Part shown: piece after piece, positions 21,058 to 33,263 of the stretch
Layout: each line of letters starts with the position of its first letter
Numbering within the stretch: the first letter of the stretch is position 1
Source: Ditylenchus dipsaci
Taxonomy: Eukaryota; Nematoda; Chromadorea; Rhabditida; Anguinidae
Assembly (NCBI GenBank): GCA_004194705.1
Contig: SADC01000318.1
Span: 186,001 to 250,000, forward strand
Direction: 5' to 3'
DNA: 64,000 nt
The notes under the pieces: generated by a model
Database searches by the model: none
What the model saw: the letters and a program-made list of their open reading frames with translations, nothing else
Told to the model about the DNA's origin: nothing
Translations under genes and position numbers: made by a program

Positions 21058-24000
21058 ATGCCGGAAGCCAGTAGATTTAGCCTGAGCGATGGTTCAGAAG
21101 CCGCAACTACAATCAGAACGCCTGTTTCCTATTCAAACACTAACAAATTCTTTGGTCCCTCGGCATTGTTTGCTTCTTTGTTGAAGAAATTGAAGGTTAG
21201 ATTTTCAAGCTTGCCAAGCTAAAACTACAGGGTGGTGAAAAACATCACAAGATTTGAGCGCGCATGAAAAATGACAAAATTTGACTCTGCAATAGTTCAT
21301 TTGCTTTTTTCTTAAGAACAGGATGAATTAGGTGTAAAGTGACTCGGGTGAATAAATTGTGGTCACAATTTTTTATCTTTGGGAGCACTTGAACCTAATC
21401 TCCCCATTTAGCTAACTTGGGTACATCAAACCTAAAATTTCTAATTAAACTTACAAAAATCCAACCCAGCCCGGATCCCATCCCTTATTTCGGGGCATTA
21501 AACCCAGCCCAGCCCATTTCACACCCACTTTCAGGACATCTAACCTAGTCTGGGATATCATAGCTTTATTCAGAACGTCCAAATTCAATATTTATTGAAA
21601 TTGCTTTAAGAGTGCCAACTATAATTCCTGAAAACTCTATATTCATAGTGTTCAGGGCAAAAAATTGTGTTAAAGCATCAATATTGACTATTTGCTTTAA
21701 AAATAAAATTTCGATTTTTACGCTGGAAAAGTCAAAACTTTGTCGAAAATTTTGAAAAAGTTTGTTTCAAATGTGTTTCAGGACACTAAAATGCTCTAGA
21801 AACGCGACTCAGCTTTAATTCCCATCGAGGCAAAAAAATTGAATTTTGGTATGAATTCAAATTCAAAATTTAAAATTTCTTAATTTTTTGAACAATTTGC
21901 TCGCTTGCCCCTTCCATAATTCAATTTCAACTCGTCGACTTAATTTTTATTGACATTCTGGAGACGCGCTCTTTTGCTCAAGCCAGCTCTGAAAATTTTT
22001 TAGGAGTGCCATCGTTTCCCACAATAGTGTTTTTTTCAAAGTACCGTATTTCCTCTAATATAACCCCCGCTCTAATAAACCCACCCCCTCAACTTCCAGT
22101 GTCTGTATCTCGGAACAGAGTAAATATTCTGCAAAGCTGTTTTTTGCGTTTCTTAGTTCCCACGAGCTCTACCGATTCCGCTTTTTGGATTTTGGTTGAA
22201 GCCACAAAAATCTCAAAATGACTCTAATAAACCCACCCCTCAGAAGGGGTTTGAAAAATAAACCCACCGGTTACATTTAGAGGAAATACGGCATAGAGTG
22301 ATTAAGATGATTTTCTTGATCTATTTGACCATAATCAAAAAAATGTAGTGAAAATATAGGAGAAACCGCCTGTAACTTATTAGGTTGGGGCGGGTTTTTC
22401 ACTTATTTAAAAATAGTGTTTAAACGACTCCTAAGTGATTTTTATATGCAAAAAACGATGAAAAAAGTTAGTTTCTGACATTTTTCCACATAAAAAGCTG
22501 ATTTTTTACAAGAAAAAATTTTGACCAAAACTTGACTTTTCGTTTTGAGGGACCAAGGTAAACTACTTTATATTAGGGTATTCTACCGCGTTTTGGTCAC
22601 TGGAGCTGGGCAAAAAGAGTCTCTTTATGCATTTTTGATTAAAAGTCTTGCTCGGAATCATGTCTAAGGTAAGTGAGGGCGCGCATCTCTGACTCTCAAG
22701 CCCCCTGCGACCCCGAAGGGGGCGCAGGGGCTTGGAGTTGAGATGCGCACACATACATACCTTTGACGTAAATCACTCCAAAGTGACTCTGGATGCATAA
22801 AAATGTATGCGTACCAGAGTTTCTTTATGCAGCAGGCCCCAGTTAACAAAACTATGTTGAAATTCCATCTTTTTGGGGTATCCAGGTACCCTTTCAGGTT
22901 GGATTACCTTGGGGGACCAAGGCAAAAAGTCGAATTTTACCCAAAACTTTTTTTCAAAAATCCATTTTTTGTGTGGAAAAATGTCAGAAAATAGCTTTTT
23001 TATCGTTTTAAGCATATTAAAATTACTTAGGAGTCATTTAGAGACTATTTTGAAATAAGTGAAAAAAATCCGCAGCCATCCCCCCCCTCCACCCAATAAG
23101 TGCCAACAGCCTTTCAAAAACGTCAAAATGGTGGTTTTAGGTATCCCTGAAAAATTAGGAAGGGGGTATATTAAGGTATTTTTGAAGGCGAGGGTGGTCG
23201 TTGTTGGTTATATTCCAGTAGCGTCAAAAGTTCTGTAATATCCATTTAGTTTTGATAATGGACCAAATATTTGTGCTATTGCCTAAATACTCTCTGGTCT
23301 GTGGCCTAGTATAGCCATGCGAAAATGTCTCTGCTTGTTTCTAAAACAACAATTATTTCCTTATGCATGTCTATGGCCAATTTATTAACCAATTTTCTGT
23401 ATTTGGAAGAAGTGCAGTAGTAGCAAGCTTGAAATTTTGTACTAGCAAAATTGACCTTGACTGGGTGATTAACTTGTTTTCTAGTTCGGGGTTCTTTCTA
23501 ACCATATTTGGGTTTAACTACCTTATTTTAGTGGTAAATGTTGCGCAACATTCTGTTGCACAAAGATGTAAAACTTTGTTTTTTACTACCAACTTTTACT
23601 TTTTGTAGTGTAACTTCAAAGTTTCAGCGAGGATTAAATCTTGCCTCGTCTGCCAGTTGTTTTTGGATTGCAGTTAGAAGCAGCATAGGCGCTAGCCTAT
23701 GCTGCTTCTAACTATCTTAGGACGGACTCAAACGTAAAGAATCATGCTTACCGTATTTTCTCTAAAATCGCTCATGACCGTTTATTTTTCAACCAATGAA
23801 AATAGGGAGATTGTCAATCAAAAATGGCCTTGACTCTGAAATCTTAGTCAAAAAATGAGGAGGTGGCTGTTTATTAGAGAGTGGCCGGTTATTAGATCAA
23901 ATACGGTAAGTCCGATTCTAGTCTATGCACAAGCCTAAAAAACACCCGAATTTCGGCCCTGTCCAAGAAGGAGGTTATGCATTGGCTCCTCCGTCGTTTT

Positions 24001-27000
24001 TCGTAACGTTTTAGGGCCTAGTTGGCCAGCGTATATAAGGACGCACTCAAACATGTTCTTCGCACTAAAAACGTATGAAAATAATGTGTTAGTCATTTTG
24101 AACGCCCAAATTATGTCTTTTGTCATTTTTATATCAAATAAATGTAAAAATGATGGATTTTGAACTGGTTTTTACTTTCTGGGACCTAAGGCATGCGAAA
24201 ACTGTGGTATGCATGCTTTTTACGCCTCTAGAGTATCTTCTGAGTAGTTTGTTTTTCAGGCATGAGTGTGCGTGCATCTCTCGCCCATCAAGCCCCCTGC
24301 GCTCCCTGGGGCTTGGTTGGGCTTAGACTTACCTGCAACCTAATTCTGACCAAGACTCTTGATCAAAAATGCATTAAGAAAGTCTTTTGCCCAGCTCCAG
24401 CAATAAAAATGTGATTAATCACTCAAAATGACCCCAAAGTACCTTGAAAAGACCATCTACCCCCAAGGGATGGGAAGCAAAATGTTTTGACGAAATTCAA
24501 AAAGTGTTTATAAATGTTCCTTTCATCACGTTGATCAGAAAAAATAAGTTTGGCAGGTTATTTTGGGTCATTTTTTGAACAATCCGAGTATGGGAGGGGG
24601 AACTATAAAAGTTTCCAAAATGTTTGAGTAAGATGGTAATCTTGAGCCTAAAAAAATCGCCTGATCCAAAAAGAATTGCCTGTAAATCCCCAACTTATTT
24701 GCCGCTGTTCAACAAAACTCCAATGGTTAGCAAATAGCCATTGATCTGTGTTGTGTGTGTATGTGCAATTACTTTCAAATTGCCTTCTTTTATCCCTCCT
24801 GCATCCTCGTGCTTGATTAATCCTTTGTGTTCAACTGGGGAAATAAAACAAAACAAAAAAATAAATGCTCTCTTTTCGGCGGCTGCAACATGTACTCTTT
24901 TGAACAAAATGGGCTTCTTTTCAGAATAAAAATTAATTTAATTGGCGAGACTGTGGAAGTAGAAATAAAGCATTATGCTTTTTCCATTCAGGCTGAATTC
25001 TATGAGCAATTTCGTGCGTAGGAACAGCTTCGAGCATTTAACTGTTTCGCTTATTGATAGTGGTGTTGATGGCAGGATTAGCGCGATGGTGCAGAATTTT
25101 ATGCACTCCTCGGCCGTTTTGTGGCCTTTTATCGTACTCACTGCGCATATATCCATTATCTAGGGAGCATACACATGGGGTATCATCCAGAAAGTTATCT
25201 TTCTTTCAGTCCTGATTTTCTTTTTCAACGCTCGCGTCTTTTTTAAGTGCCTCGTTGTTAAAATACCACGGTTTTTTCCTGCTGGTTAGTTAAAAAAACT
25301 TATCTAATAGAAGTTTAGAGCACTTCTTAGCGGAGAAATGAGATGCCTTCCTATAAACATCCACAATGTGATCGATTCACCTGAAACTAGTACATAAAAC
25401 CGGCTGAGGTGGTACACAACTCTACATCAAAAACAAAATACTTCGATTCAAAAATAGCAGGCCAAAAAACTTGACTTGAAAAGCAAAAAAATTATTTGAA
25501 AAAAAACAATTCGTGGTGGAGTTCCACACTTGTAGGATTGGGCCCCGCGAATTCAAAATTTAAATTGTCTGCTTGAACATACTCTTTTAAAAAAAATAAA
25601 ATAGTATGATAATATTTCAAAGGACCGTTGCGATAACGAGGATATCGAATGTTTGACATTTAGAATTGATGTGCGCGGGACACTTTTTATGACAATTATC
25701 GAATGTGTTATTACTTTAGAAATTAAATTACTTAGGCTAAAATATAGCTCTTTATACACAAGTTACTAAGTAATGTAGTAGTGGTAAAGCAGCGAAGTGT
25801 CCCAAAGTTTTCAGTGAGTTAGATTCTCAGTGCCGGCTCGGCTTTTTTCAATAATCTACATATAGTATTTTTGTAGGAATGTAAGCGCTAACAAATGTTC
25901 GTCACACTTTTTACCCCACTTCCCATTTACAAATACTTTTATTCTTAACTGTTCTATGGGTAATCTGGTCGTAGAGTTCAGAAAACTTATCAAAAGTGAC
26001 ATGTGATGCTTAAAGTTTCGAGTTTTGCCAGAAAAGTGGGAAAACGCAGGTATGCTCAAGGGGTTTTCGAACCTGAGACCCCAAAATTGTTCGTCACGCT
26101 TTTTAACCCACTTAGGATCAATTATTTCGGCTAATTTTTTTTTTTGAAATCGACTCAGTTTTTTGCGTAGTATTAGCTAAAAAAAATTCAGCCTGAACGG
26201 TTAGCAAATCGTGGGTAAAGAATTAAAAGATTTATTTTATAAGGCAGATTTCGGGCGGTTGTCGAACCATTTTCCATTTAAAATGTTTGAAAACACGACA
26301 AAAAAATTAATTGCGAATGGGTGCATGTTGATGATGGCGCCTGCATAGGCGCCTGTTCGGCTTGTCTAATCATAACTTCAATAAAAAAAATTCTGAATAT
26401 TTTGGGAATAAGAAAGGTGTCCGTGCGCGAAATTCTCGTTGTCGGCAACGGCAACAGTGCTTTAAGAAGCAATCATAAACTAAAATACGATTTGGATCTG
26501 TATCCGTATTAAGCTAAAGTCTTTAGACACTTGCACTTTTCCAGTACTATCTTTGCTTTTTGTACTACCTAATATTACGGATTTCATTCGTCCAATTGTG
26601 ATTACAGCTGCTTAAAATAAGAATCTTCGGTGCCTATAATTAATTGTTTCTCAAATAGGGTCGGATATATGCATATGTGTGTATCTGATCTTTGTATTGA
26701 TTTCTACTCTTAAGCAGCAGTAGCTAGCTCTTGTTGCTAAAAGCAAAACTTTTCAAGCAGGCTAGAGCAGATTAGGGGTGCAGCAGCAACTGTACAGGTA
26801 GCAAAAAGTTTGCTGCTGAAATACAACAGTTGTGGTCTCTTTAAAGTTCTCTATGTTATTTCTCTTTAATCCTCTCCACCCCTCACTTTTTCGGCAATTA
26901 CACCTTTGGAGAATTATGATCGAATGGAATGAAGAGAACACTTTTGCAAATATCTACACTAGTCCTTTTTGGATTAGTCACCTTTTTTGTTATTTGAAAT

Positions 27001-30000
27001 TTTATTGCGCTATGGGTTTTTAATCATTGATCACTGCCAATTTTAAGATTTTTAAAATGTGAAAAATTCAAAAGTATTCACCGATGCATAGGCGTTTGGT
27101 TAATTTTTGAACACTTTTTAAATCAGCGCTTTTCGAAACCTTTTAAGCATTCTCTGGCCGAAGATAAAAAATGCAGAAAAAGCACTTAAAATTGCTAAAA
27201 ATTCATCAAGATTATTTATCGACCATTTTTTCTCTGATTTAAAGGGGCATACCAACGCGTTACACCAAAAATTAAGGCGGGGGACCAGCAAGTCTTCAAA
27301 AATCGTCCTTGTTTTCACTCGTCTTATGTCGATTTTGACATTTATGACCTTAGCTTACTTTTAAAAAGTAGGCCGAAAACTTCCGTCGGATCAGGTAGAA
27401 CGCTTGTAGAAAACGGTCATGAGAGAAATAAATTGCTGGTTCCCACCCTATTTCCCGCCGTAACCAGCTGGTATGCCCCTTTAATGCTTTAATTTTTGCA
27501 GATAGTGAGTGATACAGACAAGCTGGCCACTGCGGCATCCATCCACCACTACGCCAATCCAGCCAGCAGTATCAGTAGTGGCAGTGGTAGCAATGTGTCG
27601 TCGGCAGCTAATTTGGAGGAAATCGACTTAAGGTATTTAAAAAAATTCAAAAATACAAGAATATTTGCTCTATACTTGCTCCAAAAAACAGAAACAGCTT
27701 CTTTTTAAAAACAAGAAGGGAGAATTTAAACTGCTTCAAAAAATTTTTATCGCAAAAAATCACTTCTATATTTTACATTTAAAAAAAAAAGTGATCTAGA
27801 TTTTAGCTAATCCAATTTTATTTAAATCTCCTCAAAACCATTTCAAAGGGTCAAAACATCTTTTCCAACCCAATCAATTACTTATCATTTCCAAATTGCA
27901 GTGACCGCCGCTCGCTCATCCCAATGACTGAACTCCACTCCAACAGTCCCAAAGACGCCAATCAAGTAAGTTACTTCCACAAAAAGACATTAATTCACCC
28001 AACCAGCAATCACTCTTGCGGCTGTTATGATCTTTTAATCTCATTCAAAAAAGTGAACAGCGCAGAGCAGAAATCGAACCGAAGAGAAAGTAGTAAAAAC
28101 AAAAAAGCATAAACTCAGCCTTCAAATGGTTTTTTGGGCGAATTGAGAGGCAGACTTGGGAGATAGAAATGACATGTTCCTAAAACAAAGCAATTTGTGG
28201 TTGGCTGACTCAAGGTCGACCAGCAAAAATAAGTTAAGATGTGTGCCTTTTTCAAACAGCTTTATGGCTTGTTACCTTGTTTTTTAAAAGGCGCTTTGCT
28301 ATATGTTCGATTTTTTTTATGGGGGGGGGGGGTGGTTCATGAGAATCACAATAAATAATAATTGGCCAATTTTTTCATACTTGTCTTTTTGTGTATTTAC
28401 TGCTGGAACTGTAGGTGCATGTTTATTTGGGCTATTTTAAATACATATTTACTTTTTTCTTTGTAACTAGGTATTTCGCTGAGTTTTGTTGAGGTTTTTT
28501 CTTGATTGAAAGTAGCAGTTTTGGTTGATCTGTTTGTATGGAGTTTTGCATAGAGATGAGAGATTTTTCTTGTCAAGGACATTTTACGGTTGAATTGAAG
28601 AAGTTCAATAAAGTTTTAATTTTGCAAAACTGCTGAAAAAAAGTTTTCACAATTTGAGTGGGAACTTTTGAACAAATATAAATTTTTAAAAATAACCATT
28701 GCATTTAACAAGAGGATTGCGGACTGTAGCTTCTGACTACCTGGGTGTTTTTGGACGTGCTGAGCACGAATATTAGGCAATGCCTTCAAATATCTCAATT
28801 TTCACAGCAGCTCTTTGAAAAAAACGGTTTTTTCCAAAATATGTTTTTGTGTAAATAAACAAACATGCGCTGCCAATCCAACTTGCAAAAAATGTTTTTT
28901 AAATGACTTTTCAAGATTTTAATAAAAATATTTTTGAACTGCTTAAGCTTGAGTGGCTCAAGCTAATTGATCAAAAATGGCTGCATTTCTTTTGCTCTCC
29001 ACTTTATTTTGTTGTTGGTGCTGGCCAAGAAGAGACAAGTGTTTGTAAATATTAGACAAGCTAGTACAATACAGCTAGCGATTGTACCTGGTGGTGATCT
29101 TTTTTTTAAAAGGTCCATTCCAAATTTTATTTTTGCAGGCTTAAGTGTAAATGCTTTTATAATAATTTTTTTTAAATTGCAAAGAGTATTATATAAAAAG
29201 TATTATATTTTATTTATTTTTTTCTGATCATGCAACCCACCAATTGACCAACTTTTTGTAAAATCACTACTAGGCAAGTTTCCATCCAATTTTTAGCCAA
29301 AATGGTAGCCTGTCTCAGTTCACCCATAAAAAGTTTGAAAAAACAACCCCAAAATCACGGTTTTGAATTTAGGGATGTCGCATTGTTTCATGTTTAAAAG
29401 ACTTCAAAAATTAAACTCAAAAACTTTTCACTCTAAAAAATCAAAACCTCGATAAACGGACATCCTACTTCTGAAAAAGGATGTCCGTTTATCGACGTTT
29501 TGCTTTTTTAGAGTAAAAGGTTTTTAAATTTTGAAAAACAATTGGCAAAATTGGCATCCTTGCGATATTTACGACCAGACTGTCAAAACAGAATTGACAA
29601 AAACATTCAAAAGCAGGTCAAAAAAGTGTCAGACCGAGCTGGGAACGAACTTTTGGGGTGTCCGTTTATCAAGTTCGATTGTACTATACATTTTTTGTAT
29701 TTAGACACCCTCAAATTCAAAATCGTGTTTTTGGCATTGTGTCAACTCATTTTTGTGGGTGACCTCCAAGCAAGTTACCACCCAAATTATAGCCAATACC
29801 ATAAGCCACCATTTGATTACTGATTAGCACGAAAAAATAAGTTAAAACACAATGCTAAAAACACGATTTTGTTTTTACTTTTGTCACTACAAAAGTTGCC
29901 GAATCAAAGTTTGGAGCATCTCCTAGCGTTTCTACCTAGCTACATATGTGAAGTCCCCTTTTGCAGCAGTAGCTGCTGCAATTATACCTTTGCTTGTTGC

Positions 30001-33000
30001 TGGCTGATGCATACATCCAGATTGACACTTGATTCCATGTTTTAGTTGTTGTTACTACCACTATTCTCACCTTCTTATTAATAAAGAGGGGAACAAGTAG
30101 GATTAGAACAACTTCCTTACCAATTGCCCACTTTTGAGGAAGGCGGTTGCAACTGGAGGGAGAAAGATGTTGTAGGATTGCGGTGGCTGCACTCAATCAT
30201 TTGCTTCCTCCACTTTTTGTGTTTTGTTGCAAAAATATCAAAATAGTTTTGGCTGTAACTAAAAACACACACCAAAATACTGATTTCCCCAGTAAATTTA
30301 TTTTTCCCCCAGTAAATTTATTTTTCCCCAGTAAATTTGAATTTCAAACAAAATACTGATTTCCCCCAGTAAATTACTGATTTCCCGCAGTAAATTTTGT
30401 ATTTCCTGCAGTAAATTTTGCGGGAATTTGAATTTTCAGGTCAGAAAATACATTCAACTGGTCAGAATCCCACCCAGAGTGGCCAGAAGCACCTGAAAGT
30501 TGGTTTTTTGCGGGTTTACTAAAGGGGAGTAAACTTTCTGCGAAAAATCGATTGGCGAATCAGATTTCGGGTCATATGGGGTTAATCGCTCAGAATTTCA
30601 CCCTGGACTACTCGAAACCACCAGAAACCTGGAATTCTGAGCGATTAACCCCATATGACCCGAAATCTGATTCGCCCAATCGATTTTTCGCAGAAAGTTT
30701 ACTCCCTCTTTAGTAAACCCCCAAAAAACCAACTTTCAGGTGCTTCTGGCCACTCTGGGTGGATTCTGACCAGTTGAATGTATTTTCTGACCTGAAAATT
30801 CAAATTCCCGCAAAATTTACTGCAGGAAATACAAAATTTACTGCGGGAAATCAGTAATTTACTGGGGAAATCAGTATTTTGTTTGAAATTCAAATTTACT
30901 GGGGGAAAAAATAAATTTACTGGGGGAAATCAGTATTTTGGTGTGTGTTTTTAGTTACAGCCAAAACTATTTTGATATTTTTGCAGGATTGGCACCTCCT
31001 TGATCTGAATCCTTTTTTTCGTTTTATATTTTCAATTGATTAATAGCAATTTATAGCCTAATTGTAAGCTCATCTCGCTGGCCACAGAATGAGTGGCAAC
31101 TTATTCATTACCAAAACATAGTTTCAAAAGCGCGATTTTTGAAATAGGAAGTGGTATTCATTAGCCCGGAATTTGGCCCGGAATTTCTTTGAGTCAAAAT
31201 CTTTTTGTAATTATTGAGAATCTTCGGTGTCATTCAACACAATATTAAATTCTGCGTTAGATAGACGAAAAATAATGTGTGAAATAGTAATTTACCAAAT
31301 AAATAATATACTTTGAAGGTGGAAATTCCGGTCCATTTTCCGGTCAGAATTCCGGTCTAAATTAGACTGGAATTTTCACCTTCAAAGGGTATTTTTCTTA
31401 GGTAAATAACCATTTTACACAGTATTTTTTCGCTCGATTTAATATTGTGCTGAATGTCACCAAAAATTTTCAAAAAAAAATTAAAAAGTTACAAAAATAT
31501 TAGGGAATTCTGGTTTCGACTCAAAAAAATTCCGGGCCAAGTATAAAACAAGAATATTTGCCAAGTATATTTGTTTATATAAAAATATCAAACTTCTCCA
31601 ATCACGTGCTGCTTTAAGCCACTGTTTTTTTTCATCAGTCAGTATACATTTTCGACATAGAAAAGGCATTAAAATAATTTTTGTAACATTAAGAAAAAAG
31701 TTTTTGGAAAAAATTAGCTTGCGAGACCAATGCAATTTTTTATCATTTTATACCAAAAATTTTGGTATAAAATGTTTAATAGTGTAAATGTTTTTATACA
31801 ATTTTTTTTTCTGGCCATCATTCATATTTATTGTATAAAACTACAAAAATACTATTTTCGCCGAGTATAGTAAAAAATTTCTGACCATCCAAAAAGGCGT
31901 ATTTCCGCTGTATTCCAATTTGACTCACCTTTTTCCTACCCTCTGTCTTTTAACTGTACAATTTGGGGTGGCTTGGAGGGCAACAAATTTGTTGTTAGTG
32001 AAGCCTTCATTCTCTAGTAGTAAGAAGAGGGGTCAAATGCCAGGCTGCTTGATTGGAGCATTAGCAGGAAGACTTTTAGATAAATGTCACAGGAAATCTG
32101 GTTATATTGTTGTGGTGAAGGAGTCAAGCCTCTTCTTGGTAATAGCTTAGTCCTTACCCTATTTTCAAACATTTTACATGTTGTCTTGTGAGAATTTTGA
32201 TTTGTCAGTTATCTGTTATTACCACTTTGATATTTTCTGTGAAATAAAAAAATCTAAGTTTTGCTTGCTACCATGAACTGATAATTTTCAAAATTCTTGT
32301 TTTTTAAACATAGCATGAAATTTATAAAAATATTAAAATTCAATTTTCGAAAATTTTTTGAAAATTTGACTTGGTCTCCCCTGTTGCTTTTTAAATTTTG
32401 CGAAAATGAGCTTAGTTTCCCTGGTGGAACTTATTTTAATTTTACGATTTGTTATGTTAGTTTATTTGTGTTTTAATTCGAAAAAAATTTGGATGTAAAA
32501 TTTAAAAGAAATCGCGCTACTCGGTTTTACCAAGTCCTTCCCCCCTCACACATCCCAATATTTTTAAAGCTTAGCAATTAGATTTAGACCTTAGGCAAGA
32601 GTATTCTTTAACCTCAAGAATTACTGTTAAATTTGGAATATTGACTTTCTTCAATGTTCGTTGTCTTGAGAGGAGTTTGAAATTCAGCAGTGAGTTTGAA
32701 TTTGAAGAATAGTTAACATGCAAAATGACAGTGCTGAACAAGAATCCTGTGTCAGATTTTTGTTTTTGTCTAGTAAGGATCCCCAATTCTCATAATTAAT
32801 CACAATCTAACTAACATCATAATCACAATCTAACTAACCTTTTTTCAGTCATCCAAATACAACCCTCTGAGCAACGGTAACGCCAGCAATCTACCCCAGC
32901 AATCCTTGCCGAAAATGAGCGGAGGAGCCGCTAAAGTGGCTGATGGCTCAGCGGCTAGCCTCAGCAATGCTGAATCGGGAGCCAACAGACCCGTCTCTCC

Positions 33001-33263
33001 AGCCAACAAAAAGTCTTTAAGCAGCACACCAAGCAATAGAGCAGCAGGCAAACCACCGTTAATAGCATGTTCCAGACCCAAGTGCTGTTGACAGTGATAT
33101 TTGTGCTAGCTTCTATACTCGCCTCCGTGCTTATTACATATGTGGTCACCAAGGACACAATGCACAGGGGTGGAGCACACCAGGAAAGTGATGCCCAAGC
33201 GCGTGCTCAAGCTGGACTAGACAGCACTACTAACGGATATGACGATGAGTTAGAAAAATGTGG
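21058..33263 (+). CDS. Aminopeptidase N-terminal exons: cytoplasmic tail and membrane anchor
   Basis: Exon 1 ([18 protein letters not shown]..., donor GTTAGA at 21196) has the best start: ATG after GCAAAG, with an in-frame stop about 60 bases upstream and a possible acceptor ATTTAG at 21016-21021. Exons 2-4 are low-complexity, rich in Ser, Asn, Ala and Pro, as in cytoplasmic tails. Exon 4 reads to CSRPKCC and then TGA at 33089; one extra T would continue directly into the hydrophobic segment [20 protein letters not shown], the signal anchor at about residues 192-212, followed by an Ala/Gln/Asp-rich stalk. The anchor segment could instead start at its own ATG (33067). Confidence 0.65.

Larger units (their letters stand above)
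21196..27501. other. Aminopeptidase intron 1 (6.3 kb), repeat-filled
   Basis: Holds the MITEs at 22042, 22376 and 23749, a 40-bp perfect hairpin at 23673, a fragment of the donor-bearing palindrome at about 24190-24410, the large inverted pair 25618/26465 and the foldback 27241-27482. Overlapping open stretches on both strands at 24938-25163 are less AT-rich but have no splice context and no recognised family. Confidence 0.5.
27966..32848. other. Aminopeptidase intron 3 (4.9 kb)
   Basis: Contains a hairpin at 29426-29521, a pogo-like end at about 29654-29690, the large foldback 30228-30985 and the foldback 31157-31540. An open stretch at 31920-32150 with a hydrophobic start was considered but lacks support. 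The rest is AT-rich. Confidence 0.45.

Noticed and set aside
24938..25163. Overlapping open frames on both strands with higher GC
   Set aside because: No family or splice structure; could be an old transposon coding fragment but cannot be supported.
31920..32150. 76-codon open frame with hydrophobic start in aminopeptidase intron 3
   Set aside because: No splice sites in phase, no recognised motif, not conserved elsewhere in the window.
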